A stretch of DNA of 53,303 bases from Carex sylvatica (Eukaryota > Streptophyta > Magnoliopsida > Poales > Cyperaceae), in the NCBI GenBank assembly GCA_964058845.1, contig CAXKVR010000784.1:1-53303 (forward strand), written 5' to 3'. The notes below the pieces were generated by a model, which was given only the letters and a program-made list of their open reading frames with translations, did not search any database and had not been told where the DNA came from. This document shows, piece by piece, positions 22,622 to 34,199 of this stretch (position 1 is the stretch's first letter; every line of letters begins with the position of its first letter). Both the position numbers and the translations under genes were made by a program.

Positions 22622-23211
22622 TCTTTTTTTTTTTAAAGGAGATTCCCGTAGGCATGCATTAATATCATAGAAAGTTATCATTACATCCAATTACATCCAA
22701 AGTAAATAACCTAAACTGACATCTAGTCCTACTATTACAGAAATACTGGTAAAAGTAAATTACTGGAAAAAAGAAATTACTGGATAATTGAAAAGAAACA
22801 GTAAAAAAAAGAAAGCATAATGTAAAATCTAGGATTGTATGTTATCCTAGGTGTGTTGTTGCATGATCCTTGGCAGGTTTATGGAGTCGTAGCTCACTTG
22901 CTATTCTCCATATGAAAATAGATCCTGATTTGCTGTCAGCTCAATTTTCATCCTACTGCAGAAATCTTCACTTAGGTATCCACTGAAAGTTAGCTTCTCT
23001 CTTCTTGCCCAATTTGCTAAGTTGTGTGCTGTGTTAAGATATTCTCCTCTTGCAAAGATTATCTCAACCCTGTCTCCCATCTGTTGTGTTAGTCGCATTT
23101 TTTTTGCAATTATCTGAGCTGCTCGCCACGATTGTAAGTCCTCTATCTTCCTTGCTGCCAGCACCTTTGTTAGGTTTTTGGAGTCGGTATAGATCCGATA
23201 GTTTGTGGAGC
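22622..23211 (-). mobile_element. 5'-truncated L1-type LINE with RNase H domain and 14-bp TSD
   Basis: On the minus strand the insert ends in a poly-A tail (poly-T at about 22624-22635). It encodes the RNase H region of a plant LINE: RIYTDSKNLTKVLAARKIED leading into the open frame 23164-22901 (VEIIFARGEYLNTAHNLANW, ARREKLTFSGYL). The flanks CAGTACTCATTGTA (22608-22621) and CAGTACTCCTTGTA (23212-23225) match at 13 of 14 positions, as expected of target-primed insertion. Confidence 0.85.
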
Positions 23212-23347
23212 CAGTACTCCTTGTACTAAACTTGCATATTTTATATTTGAAATTCAGTGTTTCCTAATTGGGTCATGGGCTTGATTGGACCATTAATTTT
23301 TAAAAAAAATTGTATTCCGGAAAATTAATTTCAATAGTATGCTTTAT

Positions 23348-24019
23348 AAGCAAAGAAGCAGAAGATCCAAGAAGAGATCTGCAATTGGATGCCTGATGGA
23401 GATGCTATTGAGGCTATTCCACTTCGAGTATGGCTTCCAGGAGATGATATGATCATACCGTATCAGCTAAGAAAGGAAGAAGAAGAACAGTGACAGTTAG
23501 CATTAGAATTTCTACGAGTTAGGGTGCGTTTGGATGGAGCAAGAATAACACCAACTCGAAAATAACACTATTTTTTTAAACTATTCGATGTTTGGATAGA
23601 ACAAGAATAGCACACTAATTCATTATTTTTTTTTTGTCTTGTATAAGTTATTATTAGCTCACTATTTTACTAATCCAACTAAAAGTTGAATTAGCTACTA
23701 TTTTAAAACTTGAGAATAACTCTATTTTTGCTCTATTCCTTGTTTCATCCAAACGTACCTTAAGAGATCATCTCTAAATGCATTTTTTTTTTTATCGGAG
23801 TATCTCTTCCTCTTACTAAGTAGCAGTGTTAGAATTTGAGTGAGTTAGAAGCTGCTCTCTGTATTTTGGTCAGAGAGAACTTCTCCTGTTATTATATATT
23901 AGATGGATGATATTATGTTTTGTGAGCAGAGGAGGCATGTACCTCGTGAACATGATCCTGATGTAACTGTTATTTTGTTTCAGTAAAATGAAATTGAGCT
24001 TTGGCCTTTTAAACTAAAA
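23348..24019 (+). mobile_element. Retroposed insert with 15-bp TSD; source unidentified
   Basis: AATAGTATGCTTTAT occurs at 23333-23347 and 24020-24034, a perfect 15-bp TSD. The uninterrupted duplicate at 19600-19990 lacks the insert. The insert ends in a short A-rich tail (ACTAAAAA), so it lies on the plus strand. Near its 5' end is a short open stretch (CNWMPDGDAIEAIPLRVWLP) ending at TGA near 23491, then about 300 bp of untranslated-looking sequence. It has no reverse transcriptase. It may be a truncated LINE 3' end or a processed retrocopy of the end of a gene. A Harbinger MITE sits within it. Confidence 0.75.
23522..23759. mobile_element. PIF/Harbinger (Tourist-like) MITE, 238 bp, TSD TTA
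   Basis: The ends are GGGTGCGTTTGGATGGA and its near complement TCATCCAAACGTACC. The 3-bp direct repeat TTA lies at 23519-23521 and 23760-23762, characteristic of PIF/Harbinger. The interior repeats AGAATAAC/GTTATTC words in inverted orientation. Confidence 0.85.
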
Positions 24020-24120
24020 AATAGTATGCTTTATTCAATGTAATACTGTTTAATAAGAGGTAACAAAATATCGGTTTAGTAAATATTCTATGGACTGTAT
24101 CCGGTTTTTCATCAGGTGGG

Positions 24121-24377
24121 CAGAAATTTTTAAAATACCATACCTTATAAAATAATAAACTAAAAATCCACAATTGTGTGAAATTTCAAAAAATAGCATG
24201 GCTGTATCTAGGGGATGCCACTTTTTTTTTTTTCTTCTTGTGCGGCAATTCAATTTGAACGAAAAAAAAAGGATGGCCGCACCTAGAGAATGCGGCAGTA
24301 TCAAAATTCAAATTTTTCAGAAAAAAGTGACGTTTTGATTTATTATTTTTGGGGTATGGTATTTTTAAAAATTTCAG
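24121..24377. mobile_element. Mutator-like MITE, 257 bp, 9-bp TSD
   Basis: Ends are CAGAAATTTTTAAAATACC at the left and, reading back from the right, CTGAAATTTTTAAAAATACC. TCAGGTGGG (24112-24120) and TCAGATGGG (24378-24386) form a 9-bp TSD with one mismatch. The copy-1 duplicate shows the empty site. Internal foldback includes GGATGCCAC/GCGGCA-type words with an A/T-run loop. Confidence 0.85.
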
Positions 24378-24525
24378 TCAGATGGGTGCCCGGGATTCAT
24401 TTATTTGGTTGAACGACAACTTCAAAGTTTGTTTGAAAATTCGCGTAAAATCATGCATGGTTTCTAAAACAAATATTTTTAATCGGTGATATGGACATAT
24501 GGTGCATCCATTTAATAACGTTCCA

Positions 24526-25936
24526 ATTAGTTTACATATTATACAATTTAACGGTAATAATATTTTATTCAATTCTCCAATTAAAAATATACAAAATTTA
24601 AGATATCATTATTAATTGAAGAGTACTATAGGAGTGTTGGGAATGAAAGGAAAGGTGTATATTTTTTTTTCTTTACTAGATGATTGAAATAAAATGATAA
24701 TTTTAGTCTCGAACTGTCCAACGGATATTAATAGTTTATCTAAGATTATCTATTTAATATAAAGGGAAAAAGTACGATTTTTGTTTTGTTTTGGTGAGAA
24801 TATAAGTAATTTCGAAAATTTAATGGAAAATCCCAAAAAAAATGCAAAATTTTGACGCACATTAAAGTAATTAATTTTAACATTTATGGAGTGCATGTTA
24901 AATAGATTTTGTACCATATCATGATAAATTCTCAATATCTATAAATGAGTTGATTTTATGTGGCACAAAACTCTCTGTATCTCCTTAGTGAATGAATTGT
25001 GAACGGTGATTTCGATTCATAAAGGGATTGATTTTCTATAGCACAAAATCATTTCTATCCGTAGAAAATCAATGATTACATATGATTTTGTGTCACAGAA
25101 AATCAATAATTTTATGGATCCGAATGACTGTTCACGATCTATAATTTTTTTTCCTCTGTGCATTTTAAAAAAAGAAAAGAAAAGAAAATAATGCATCGAA
25201 CTCAATAAATTCGATTTTACTATATTTAATGAAAACAAGACTCTTCTTATTTTTTTAAGTTTGAATTTTATAATTTCTATAATGAAAAGTTTCCGATGAT
25301 GAAAGTAGTGCAAAATCGGAGAGAGGAAAAAACATAGAAAGAAGGCCCCACGGCCAAGATTAAAAAACTAGGTTATAATCTAGCTTATTGATTTGACAAG
25401 AGCACTAGCATTTTCCTTCGTTCTGTTTTGGGTACTATTTTGATGTTATTTTTTTAGTTATTGAAATGTCGGTACGTGATGACAAATTGATTTAATAATT
25501 TTGACAATAGTTAAAAACAATTTATAATTTATAAATCGGACAGTTCAAATTTCATCCATAAGTTTATCGCATCATAGTATCATACACATTGTTTGATTTT
25601 GAGGTGACTTTCATTGTACACTATATTCAATTAAATTTGATAGATTACCAGATTATGTGAAAACAAACAGTATATTTACAAAAAAAAAAAAAAAAAAAAA
25701 TCTATTTTATAACCAAACCTTTTGAATTAATTTAAAAAATACTATCAAAATTATTAAATTAAGTCATTGTCAACATATTATCTTCCTATTCTAAAATTTT
25801 AAGACACCTGAATGCCTTATTATCAGCAAGGTGCATATACTCGGGGATTCCCTTAATACTCAATTTGTTATTATAACAAAAGGTTCTCATGTTCTACATC
25901 ACGTCATCATTGAGTTGTAACTTGCAAAGAAAGACA
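24526..25936. other. AT-rich DNA with a foldback at about 25003-25142
   Basis: There is no supportable gene. About 25003-25142 has ~54-bp imperfect inverted arms (TGTGAACGGTGATTTCGA and, at the other end, the complement of GTGAACAGTCATTCGGA), probably a small MITE without a clear TSD. A 20-bp poly-A run lies near 25680. Confidence 0.55.
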
Positions 25937-25945
25937 TAAATAAAT

Positions 25946-26696
25946 GGGAGAATTTCATATATACCACTCAAAAATTATAAAATTACTTATTGACCAGCAA
26001 AATTTCTATAATTACATATTTACCATCTAAAAATCTAATAACTCACATGTTTCAATTAATAAAAAAATGAGATTAATTAAGTTTAAGATGATATAAAATA
26101 TAATTAAATAGTTATTTAGTCACTTCTCCTTCTCTGCCCCTTTCTCTTTTGCACACAGATTTTTCTTCCGACTTTTTTGACACGTAACTTCTCATTTTCA
26201 CTTAAACTCTCTTCTCATCTCGTCTCTTCCACTTAAACTCAAAGAGAAGGAGCAACATACTCGAATTTAAGGATTACAACTCCAGCTTGATCTTCTAAAA
26301 ACAAGGTAATCGTTCCAACTTTTCCAACAAAATAACTCATACTGAATTCGACGCTGATATCGCAACCCGTTATCAAAGTAGTAACTGAGTTTGATAATTT
26401 ATGTTTTGTTACTGGCTCAGGTTGAAATATCTGTTTTTAATATTTTATATTGGGTATAAAGGAGAACAGTTCTAAAGAATGAAAGAGATGATGCTAAGTT
26501 AATCCCTGATTAATTATAGTTTAAAAAAAATTAAATATAATTAATCTAAATTTTGGGTATATTTGATATATGCTAAAGTTATATTGGATAAATATGTGAA
26601 TTATTGAATTTTTAGATGATAAATATATAATTATAAAAATTTAGATGATAAATATATAATTTTACAGTTTTTAAGTTATATATATGAAATTCCCCC
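25946..26696. mobile_element. Mutator-like non-autonomous element with long TIRs and possible captured sequence (Pack-MULE-like), 751 bp
   Basis: Left arm GGGAGAATTTCATATATACC and right arm (read back) GGGGGAATTTCATATATATA continue as ~100-bp imperfect inverted repeats. TAAATAAAT flanks the element perfectly (25937-25945 and 26697-26705), the 9-bp TSD of Mutator elements. Between the arms, about 26110-26500 is unlike the arms: CT-rich leader-like sequence (CTCCTTCTCTGCCCC, CTTCTCATCTCGTCTC) followed by a plausible splice donor CAAG|GTAATCG near 26306. That composition suggests a captured promoter/leader of a gene, which is inference. Confidence 0.82.
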
Positions 26697-26795
26697 TAAA
26701 TAAATAATCACGAGTCATAGACCGATAGTGCGTGGATGCATCATGCATCACTCCTCGCCTCCACAAAGTTATTGTTGCTGAGCTAATAAATACCT

Positions 26796-26913
26796 TTTGA
26801 GAGAGAGGGAGAGAAGAATTCAAAAAATGGGGCGGTGGATAATTGGCTAGAACTGGATATGGGAAAGGATTCCAGTTCCACTTTGATTTTGGAGGATCAG
26901 TAGGAGACGCCAT
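26796..26913 (-). other. Weak candidate for a truncated gene 5' exon
   Basis: A minus-strand ATG (26913) in context CCGATGGCG opens a Pro/Asn/Trp-rich stretch (MASPTDPPKSKWNWNPFPYP). It ends with SLPLSQK at a possible donor AAG|GTATTT. The Mutator-like element lies about 90 bp downstream. No homology is recognised and no downstream exon was found. It may be chance; it is listed because local GC and codon composition differ from the surrounding AT-rich DNA. Confidence 0.2.
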
Positions 26914-27467
26914 CGGCCATCCTAATGAACCCTACCCCACCGATCCGCAATTTGGCTTACCACTTGCAACCGTCGACTTTTTTGTCGCGCTCTGTGGACC
27001 ACGCAATTTTCCAATCAATTGGTAATAAATACATGGATCATTTGCGTAAGTCTAAAGAGTAAAGACAGAGAGATTACGTCACGATCGCCGTGAATTTGAG
27101 ACGGTCGAGTAGTATCCATGTTCTATCACCACCGCAGGATTCAGTATTGACAGAGCTGTTAAATGTTGTTATCGTTCCACTGTCTGTGTGCTGCATGAAG
27201 CAAAAACTGCTCAGTTAATATTTACACCAGTAATGAATGACACCAAAAAATCACCATGGTAATTAATGACAGGACAATTCATGTGATTACATTTGCCGAT
27301 ACAATATGCAATTAATTAATGATGCCAAATTGACCGTATTGCGGAAAGTTCAACAGGTTGCCTTGAGATTTTTTTTCTTTTTTTACTTGACAGTAACTAT
27401 TAAGGTTTAAAAAAAAATTTTTTTTTTTAGACAAAACTATATTGCAAATAGCATGACCCTGCATAGT
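26914..27467. other. No gene seen
   Basis: Ordinary AT-rich sequence with A/T runs near 27410-27430. The left flank of the next MITE ends in its TSD, CACTTATAA. Confidence 0.4.
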
Positions 27468-27476
27468 CACTTATAA

Positions 27477-27895
27477 GAGCAAAGTTAGAGTGTGATGTGC
27501 TCATCAAGAGAGTTCGGTGAGCACAACTTCAAAAGTATATCGGATCGATTTCAAATGTTGAATCCAAACCATTGAAATCCATGTACTTCATGAGTGATGC
27601 ATGTACATGCAAAATTTTAAAAGTTTCGAGTTTATTTGCTATAAGGTCAAGCGGTCAAAAAAATGAACATTTTATAAGTTAATTTATAAGTTGTTTTATA
27701 TATTCAATTTTTATCGTTTCTTTGACCTTGTAGTAAATAAACTCAAAATTTTTAAAATTTTGCATGTACATGCATCACTCATGAAGCGCATAGATTTCAA
27801 CGGTTTGAATTCGATATTTGAAGTCGATCCGATATACTTTTGGAGTTGTGCTCACCCAACTCTTTTGGTGAGCACATCACACCTTAGATTTGCTC
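27477..27895. mobile_element. Mutator-like foldback MITE, 419 bp, perfect 9-bp TSD
   Basis: Left end GAGCAAAGTTAGAGTGTGATG and right end (read back) GAGCAAATCTAAGGTGTGATG begin inverted repeats that cover almost the whole element, including GCATGTACATGCA near both sides of the centre. CACTTATAA is directly repeated at 27468-27476 and 27896-27904. It is non-coding; ORFs over it are translations of the foldback. It lies at the edge of, or inside, the LINE fragment that follows. Confidence 0.93.
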
Positions 27896-27904
27896 CACTT
27901 ATAA

Positions 27905-28487
27905 TAATCAACACTTCAATGTTCTGATGGAAATTTTCGGTTCCACCAAAAATAATTTTTTTTATGTAGTTAGCATCACAATACTGACCAAGGATATTCT
28001 TACATTGAAAGAGTGGGTTGGAGATCAAACTTGTCATTTCTGTTCTGAACACGAATCCATTCATCATTTATTCATTAATTGTACGTTAGCACAACAAATC
28101 TGGTTTTATTTAGGTAAAAGTCAATGGGTAATGCAAAATTGGCATACATGGAATGATATATTGTATTTTGCACGATCACTGAATTTTGAAAATATAACTG
28201 GTTTCATGATTGTTCTAAGTGCAGTCACTTGGAGTATTTGAAAGCATAGAAATGAAGTATGCTTTACTAATTGTAATGTTAAAACTGCTAGAACATTAAT
28301 TTTGCTCATTAAAACATTGTGTGGCTATTGGTCAGGTAAATCTTTAAGAAGAAAATCAAAGGTGCGGTTGGAGAGTGGCTTCCTGTGATTGAAGATGCAA
28401 TACCATTGGCTCAGTACATGCCTTTGGAGATGGTCGTTTACCAACCAACAGCTGGCTCAGAAGGGGTTACACCTGAGATGCCCTAGA
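27905..28487 (+). pseudogene. LINE remnant: reverse-transcriptase zinc-binding (zf-RVT) domain and C terminus
   Basis: On the plus strand WKFSVPPKIIFF is followed, after a stop and a frame change, by an open frame at 27927-28241. That frame contains ILTKDILTLKEWVGDQTCHF, CSEHESIHHLF and LAQQIWF, the CX2C...H-type zinc-binding domain at the C terminus of plant L1 LINEs. The frame stops at TGA 28239-28241, then continues in the same frame as KHRNEVCFTN, where family members have IWKHRNE, so the stop replaces a Trp codon. A final segment (VIEDAIPLAQYMPLEMVVYQ) runs to about 28487. No poly-A tail is seen. Confidence 0.8.
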
Positions 28488-30249
28488 TGCTTTATGAAGA
28501 ACTAGCATCGTGCCCGTGCGTTGCAACGGAAAAAAAAAATCTCATACAAGATATATTTTAATAAAAAATAGACTAACAAAAAAATAATCATTCAACACTA
28601 AAAGAATAGACCAACGTATTCTCATACAAATAAAAGATATAAGAGATGCATGTAGATATCTGAAGAGGAGAAACAAGGAAATGAAGAAAAAAATCATTAA
28701 AAGCCAGATAACTTGTTATCAAATATCCTGATTTGTATAGAAACAAAACTGATAATATTTCTAGATTTTTCACGGCAATAGCTATAGAAACATAGAAGAG
28801 AAATAAGGAATGAAAGAAATAAGGAAACATAATATTATCGCTAAATTGGAGAGAAAGAAATAAGGAATGAAATAATGAAACATATTATATTGCTAAATTT
28901 CATAGTTTATTTAATTTTAATTGTAATGCATCGTGTGGCGAGTAAGTTTTTAGTTAAATTTAGACTTCTACACATTATTCAGATATGTACATTTAATCGA
29001 AAAAGACAGATTATGTAATTAGAGAGTTGAGATTAAATATGAAATTTCAACTTTCAATCGTAGCCGTTGGCGGATCGGACACCCAACGTGCTTAATAATG
29101 AAATGAAGATAAACTCTAATTTTGTTATTTAGATATAATTAGCCTGAGCCTTTTACTTAGTGGCTTAGTTTTAGCAATATTAGTTTATTTTTGGAATATT
29201 GCAAGTGTTAAATTTTGGACGATGTATGTCCTGCTGCATGTTTTTTGTGTTGCCTCTAAAACTGGAACAAGTGATGGTGTAATTAACTATATTCCGTTCA
29301 ATGGAATGAGCGTTTTGCCTTTTATAAAAAATTAATAATCAACACTTTATTGTCTTATCAATATGTTAATACGAGAAGTATATCAAAATGTAAATCAATT
29401 AGCCTAAAAATATTTACTCAGGAAAAAAAAATGCGAAGTCTAGATCAGATTTTTGTGTTTAGCTTGCTAATCTTTCATTGTTTTTTTAGTAGTTCCGGCA
29501 TTTGAGTTTGCATTCAATAAACATACTTGATAGTGTTTTGATTTATTATCAAACTATTAATGAAGCGGATGTAAATACTGATGAAAATGCAACTATGACT
29601 TTTTTAAGACAAATTTTATGACAATTGTCGAAAATCTCAAATAAATTATAACATGAATGCAGAATTTATATTAAAGCATCTCAATCTCACTTGCAAAATA
29701 AATTACAAAATGCTGATATGCAAATTACAATATTTATTGGACGTTTGTAGAGTTATTGCTTAATTAATAATCATTTTAAAATATCACATCATTATTTGTA
29801 TTTAATAAGAGGTGTCAATTTTACAGTTGTAAAAGAAAGATATTACAAGGAAGTAAAAAATATATATATTCTCACAAAATTAATATTTAAATGCATTGTA
29901 AGGATGGAAATAATTTAAAAATGGTTGAGGAATTGCTAAAGTTGTTTTTTTATTTGGCAGAAAAAATCATGACAGTAGAAATGGTTTAAAAGTGATCAGT
30001 GAATATTTGTTAAACTTATTTATGCGACAAAATAAAGATGATCGAATATTCTCTCCATTTACTTTTCATTCGTTCTTTTTTTTTTTTTTAAATATCGCAC
30101 GCAGTTAGTTGCTGAACTGACCGAACATTTACAAATTAATATAATTCCACTTTCTTTCTTTAAGGAACTTTCTGTGAAGGTTCTTAGTTCTTCTTACAAA
30201 AAGGAAAAAAAAGGGAAAAAAAAGAAAAAAAAAAACCTTTCTATGAAGG
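28488..30249. other. AT-rich intergenic DNA; a recurrent plant repeat end at about 28500-28530
   Basis: ACTAGCATCGTGCCCGTGCG followed by TTGCAACGG (about 28502-28530) resembles the end of a repeat common in plant genomes, but I cannot find its other end or a TSD. The rest contains no ORF of note. Confidence 0.35.
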
Positions 30250-30257
30250 ACCTCCTT

Positions 30258-30614
30258 CAGGGGTGAAAACGTGGTACTATTCGATCCGTATTCGAAATCT
30301 TAGATATAAATATCTGATATTCGAATATCTGTATGAATAAGGATACTGATATAATTTTATATTTTAATTATCTGTATCCAAATAATAGATATATTTCATA
30401 TATTTTAATATATATTATGAAAAAATTATGTTATTCACCATTATAATTAAATAAATATTACGAACATTAATATTTTTAATATTATTTTTATAAATATCTG
30501 ATTTGATCCGAACTCATATCCATATCCATATTAAAAAAAAAATATATATATATATATACATATAAATATAATTTTACTACTATCCGTTCCGTGTCCCCTC
30601 CGTTTTCACCCCTA
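30258..30614. mobile_element. hAT MITE, 357 bp, 8-bp TSD
   Basis: Ends CAGGGGTGAAAACG and CGTTTTCACCCCTA are inverted repeats. ACCTCCTT (30250-30257) and AACTCCTT (30615-30622) form an 8-bp TSD with one mismatch. The interior is made of ATCCGTAT/ATATCCATATC-type subterminal repeats and a TA run near 30540. It is related in layout to the MITE at 12123-12610. Confidence 0.88.
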
Positions 30615-30622
30615 AACTCCTT

Positions 30623-33325
30623 GCATTCCTTTCCTTGGTCACATACCCACGTGGTTACGCTACAAAAAAATTAAAGGTGCTGGTATATTAATTAAATATG
30701 AAAAAACAAGGGAAACATCAAATTAGGTTTGCTGACTTTGTTATCCATTAGATTGCTAGAAAAGGTCGAACAATAGAGAAAAGGTCGAACAATAGATATA
30801 TCAACCATCTAGAAACATTTTTTTGTGTTATTTTATTGTTACATGGATTGGAAAACTAGGCATTCTTCTTCCCGTGGACAGCAACTTATTTTACATGAAA
30901 GAAACAAATAATTTCTATAGTTCAATTAAATTGAAGTGATTTTAAAAAAAAAGGACAAGTATGAATTATTTAATTTAATATATTGATAAATGTTAAGTTA
31001 TGTAATTTAATAATTTATATAGTTTATTAAATAGTCTGGTTTGAAAAACAAGACTATTTAGATGAACGGGATATACTAGTAGAAAAGGTATTCAGAAGCG
31101 GATTTAGAATTTTCGTCAGAAGAAGCAAAAAAATAACGAATCAGATTTAAATTCATTAATTAATTAGTTACTCGGTAAAAAACAATGCTTTAACTTATAT
31201 TTTTCAATGTGACTTATAATTTATGATGCTTTAAATTATAATTCTAATCACCAATTATAATTTAAAAAATTTATTTTAATTTTAAACCTAAATTTAATCC
31301 GAATTACAAATTAGAAATCTAAAGGGAGCAAAAAAAATTCAGAGAGAATAAAATCAGTCAGAACCAATAAATTAAGAGATAAGTACCTCTCCTTGATCTC
31401 ATGTGGGCCTGCCCCTGAAAGTATTATCAACGTTGATACATTAATGTCGTTTCTTGTAAACAACAGTGATGGCAAACTCATGTGGGTTTGCTATCCATGA
31501 CTGTGCTCAAGTTGTTGTCGGAATTATTACAAACAAATTATAACAAAAGAAAAAAAAAGGTGGATAAGCTTCTCGGAATTATTACAAATAAATAGAAGGA
31601 AAACAAATTATAACAAACAAAAAAAGTTGGATAAGCTTCTATGTAGAAACATTTCCTCCAATGTCTGAAATATTTTGTATTCATGTCGACATAATATGGA
31701 CATTTGTATAATATAAATTGAATTAAAAACGACATATTGTATTATATCGGATCATATAGTGTCGGCGCTTTGAGAAAGATTGATCTCATGCAGTGACATT
31801 TGATTGGATTTAGTAATTTCGGACTTATCACTCTTTTTTTTTTAAAGTAAAAGTTAAAGATCAAGCAATCTAACTATTTAATATTTATAACATATTTTTT
31901 ATTTAAATTTTGAACTTTCACACAAAATCATCACTAATCTAATCTAAAGATTAGCTGATTTTAATTCCAGACTTATCAATTCATTTGTAGCTTTTTTGTA
32001 CATGTCAAACAAATCTTATTAGATCAAATATATTTAAACTTTTATGACCTAACAATTTAAATTTTACCTCAAAAAAATTAATGAGACCATGAAGACTTTC
32101 ACCTTTATTACCTAATAATTATAATTTTCACCATATTATTGAAGTAAATAGCTGAAAAACCTCCTCTATTTTCATCAATAAAAAAAGCACAAGAGAGGAT
32201 TCCTCCAAGTAAAAGAAACTTTTAAAAAGGTAAAAAGTAAAAGAGATGATCAAATTATTTCCGTCGCTAAGACTAAGATATATAATTCTTTCTTTAGACG
32301 TTGCAATTACATAGAAATTAAAAATGCTAGCCCCAAATTGATTTTTTTTACAAATTTAACAAGTATCGAATCTATAGGTTAGTATCTGGAGATACCGAAC
32401 TATAAATTTGATTTCCCTCCCTCTCACACTCTGATCCACAGAAAGCCACACAAAATTCGGTCTAAGGGGGCCGAGTTTTGTGTTCTATTATCCAATTGGA
32501 TTTTGGGGTTTATTATTTAAAGATTTGTTAGTTTTGGTTTGAGATGTTATCATGTCATGTCTACAGATTCGAATTTAGAGAGTACATATACTTACATATT
32601 TAAAAGGGGAAGAGATACAGAGTTAACAGCAAGAAGGACGATGAATTAAATTTAGAATTACAGAGTTATAGGCTGATAGCAGGACTAAACAGTTTTTTAT
32701 GTGCCAAAACAGTGAGAGTAAAGATAAAGGGAGGAGAAAAATGGGGTAAATCTGGGTCCTACAAGGACATTTTGTTAAAAATTTTAGAGAATGGATACTT
32801 TGTTTGATGGTTTTGGAAAGTATTATATTTTATAAAATGTTCTCATTTTAATTATCTGTCCGAATAGTAGAAGTGATCTTCTATCTATTTAAAAAAACAG
32901 TAACTTTTTTTTTTAAAATATAAAATTTGATATGTAAGTGTATTTTCTTTGTTTGAAGGTATGTAAGTGTATTTTCATATGATGATTATGTTTAACGCTT
33001 TGAATTGATTATTTGAATTTTGAAAATAGAGATTTGAATTTTGAATTATGGTAGTCATAGTCTCACTCTTAATCTATTGCCATTTATACAATAAACTCGA
33101 GACTCAAGGTATACATAAATAAGAATAGAGACCATGTTCGGTAACACCTCTTTTAGACTCCACAAGCCTCCTTTTATTTCCTTTGTAGCTTAATTATTCC
33201 GAATATCAATTCTTTAGATAGGATTAAGATCACTTTTTTTTTTTTTATAATTTTCTTATAAGCAAGAACATCGCATAAAACAAAATTTTAAAGAGGAAAA
33301 AGAGTAAAAGAGATGACCAAATTAG
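30623..33325. other. AT-rich intergenic DNA with a short tandem duplication
   Basis: About 31514-31571 and 31573-31641 are two direct copies of a segment containing CGGAATTATTACAAA, AACAAATTATAACAAA and GGATAAGCTTCT. No gene is visible elsewhere. About 32925-33095 is one half of a foldback related to the MITEs at 21678 and 37799 and is complementary to 33640-33795. Confidence 0.5.
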
Positions 33326-33457
33326 TTACCTATGGATTGTTGGAATGAATTAGTAGAGAAAATTGAGAAGCAATTGCAATCTTGGAAAAGTAAATTACTT
33401 TTCTTAGGAGGTAGAGTAACATTGTTGAATTCGATTGTTTCAACTATTTTCTTATAA
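33326..33457 (+). pseudogene. LINE reverse-transcriptase fragment
   Basis: The plus strand reads LPMDCWNELVEKIEKQLQSW then KSKLLFLGGRVTLLNSIVST in one frame. This matches the conserved W..L..K.E..L..WK...LS.GGR.TL.NSV.S stretch just after the RT core of plant L1 LINEs. It ends at a stop near 33455. No other LINE sequence adjoins it, so it is a small relic. Confidence 0.75.
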
Positions 33458-34199
33458 TAAACGCGTTGAGTCCGTATTAGAAAAGAAAAGCAAAAAAATA
33501 AAAATAGATATCCATTCGAAGGGCCGAAATAATCTATTAAATATATATATATATATATAGGCCCTAGACGGGCAAATAATATATTGGAATTTATTTGTTC
33601 TTATTCATGTATACCTTGTGTTTCTTATATAAATGATAATGAATTAAGAGTGAGACCTACGATAATATGAATATTATAAGTATATATGTACAATGAATTT
33701 ATATCTCTATTTTCAAAGTTAAAAACAATTGATCCGAGCCATTAAACATATTCTCCATATGAATGTACACTTAAATAGAGTAGAATTAGGACTTGTAAAT
33801 CATGAGAAATAATCAATAAAATTTTCTTTCACAAAATCATTGGTGTGTATTACTATTACCTATATCTTTCTTTAATAAACTCCTATGTTTTTTTTTTTTT
33901 GAGAATTGTCTGTAGACCTCATACATACACACAATTTAATCGAACCCACTTCTTCTGTAAAAAAAGTGAGGTGTTTTATCAAGCTACTATAAGCGTAGTA
34001 AATATAGGATTGCAAATAATAATAATAGTGTGAGTGAAAAATATTTCTGGTTGCACAAATAATTTGTATTAAAAAAACATCACAAAGTCAGCAAACGTAA
34101 TATTGCACTTTCCATTGTTTTGTAATTAATTAATTCAGTACCTTAGATTCTTCGAATCCAGCCCCGTTTGAACAACGTCACCATAGCTAGCAGGTCCTT
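33458..34199. other. AT-rich DNA with half of a foldback MITE
   Basis: A (TA)n tract lies at about 33541-33560. About 33640-33795 (ATTAAGAGTGAGACC...) is the inverse of 32925-33095 (...GTCTCACTCTTAAT). The two halves point outward from a ~550-bp spacer that holds the LINE relic. There is no gene. Confidence 0.5.

Larger units (their letters stand above)
23260..24525. repeat. Local duplication, copy 2 (interrupted)
   Basis: Three blocks, 23262-23347, 24020-24120 and 24378-24520, are collinear with 19600-19990. They are separated by a retroposed insert with a 15-bp TSD and by a Mutator-like MITE. The two copies flank the 129-aa gene in direct orientation, about 3.7-4.5 kb apart. Confidence 0.78.

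Noticed and set aside
27691..28067. ORFs overlapping the right half of the 27477-27895 MITE
   Set aside because: They cross the MITE border and TSD; only the LINE zf-RVT part (from about 27930, plus strand) has family support.
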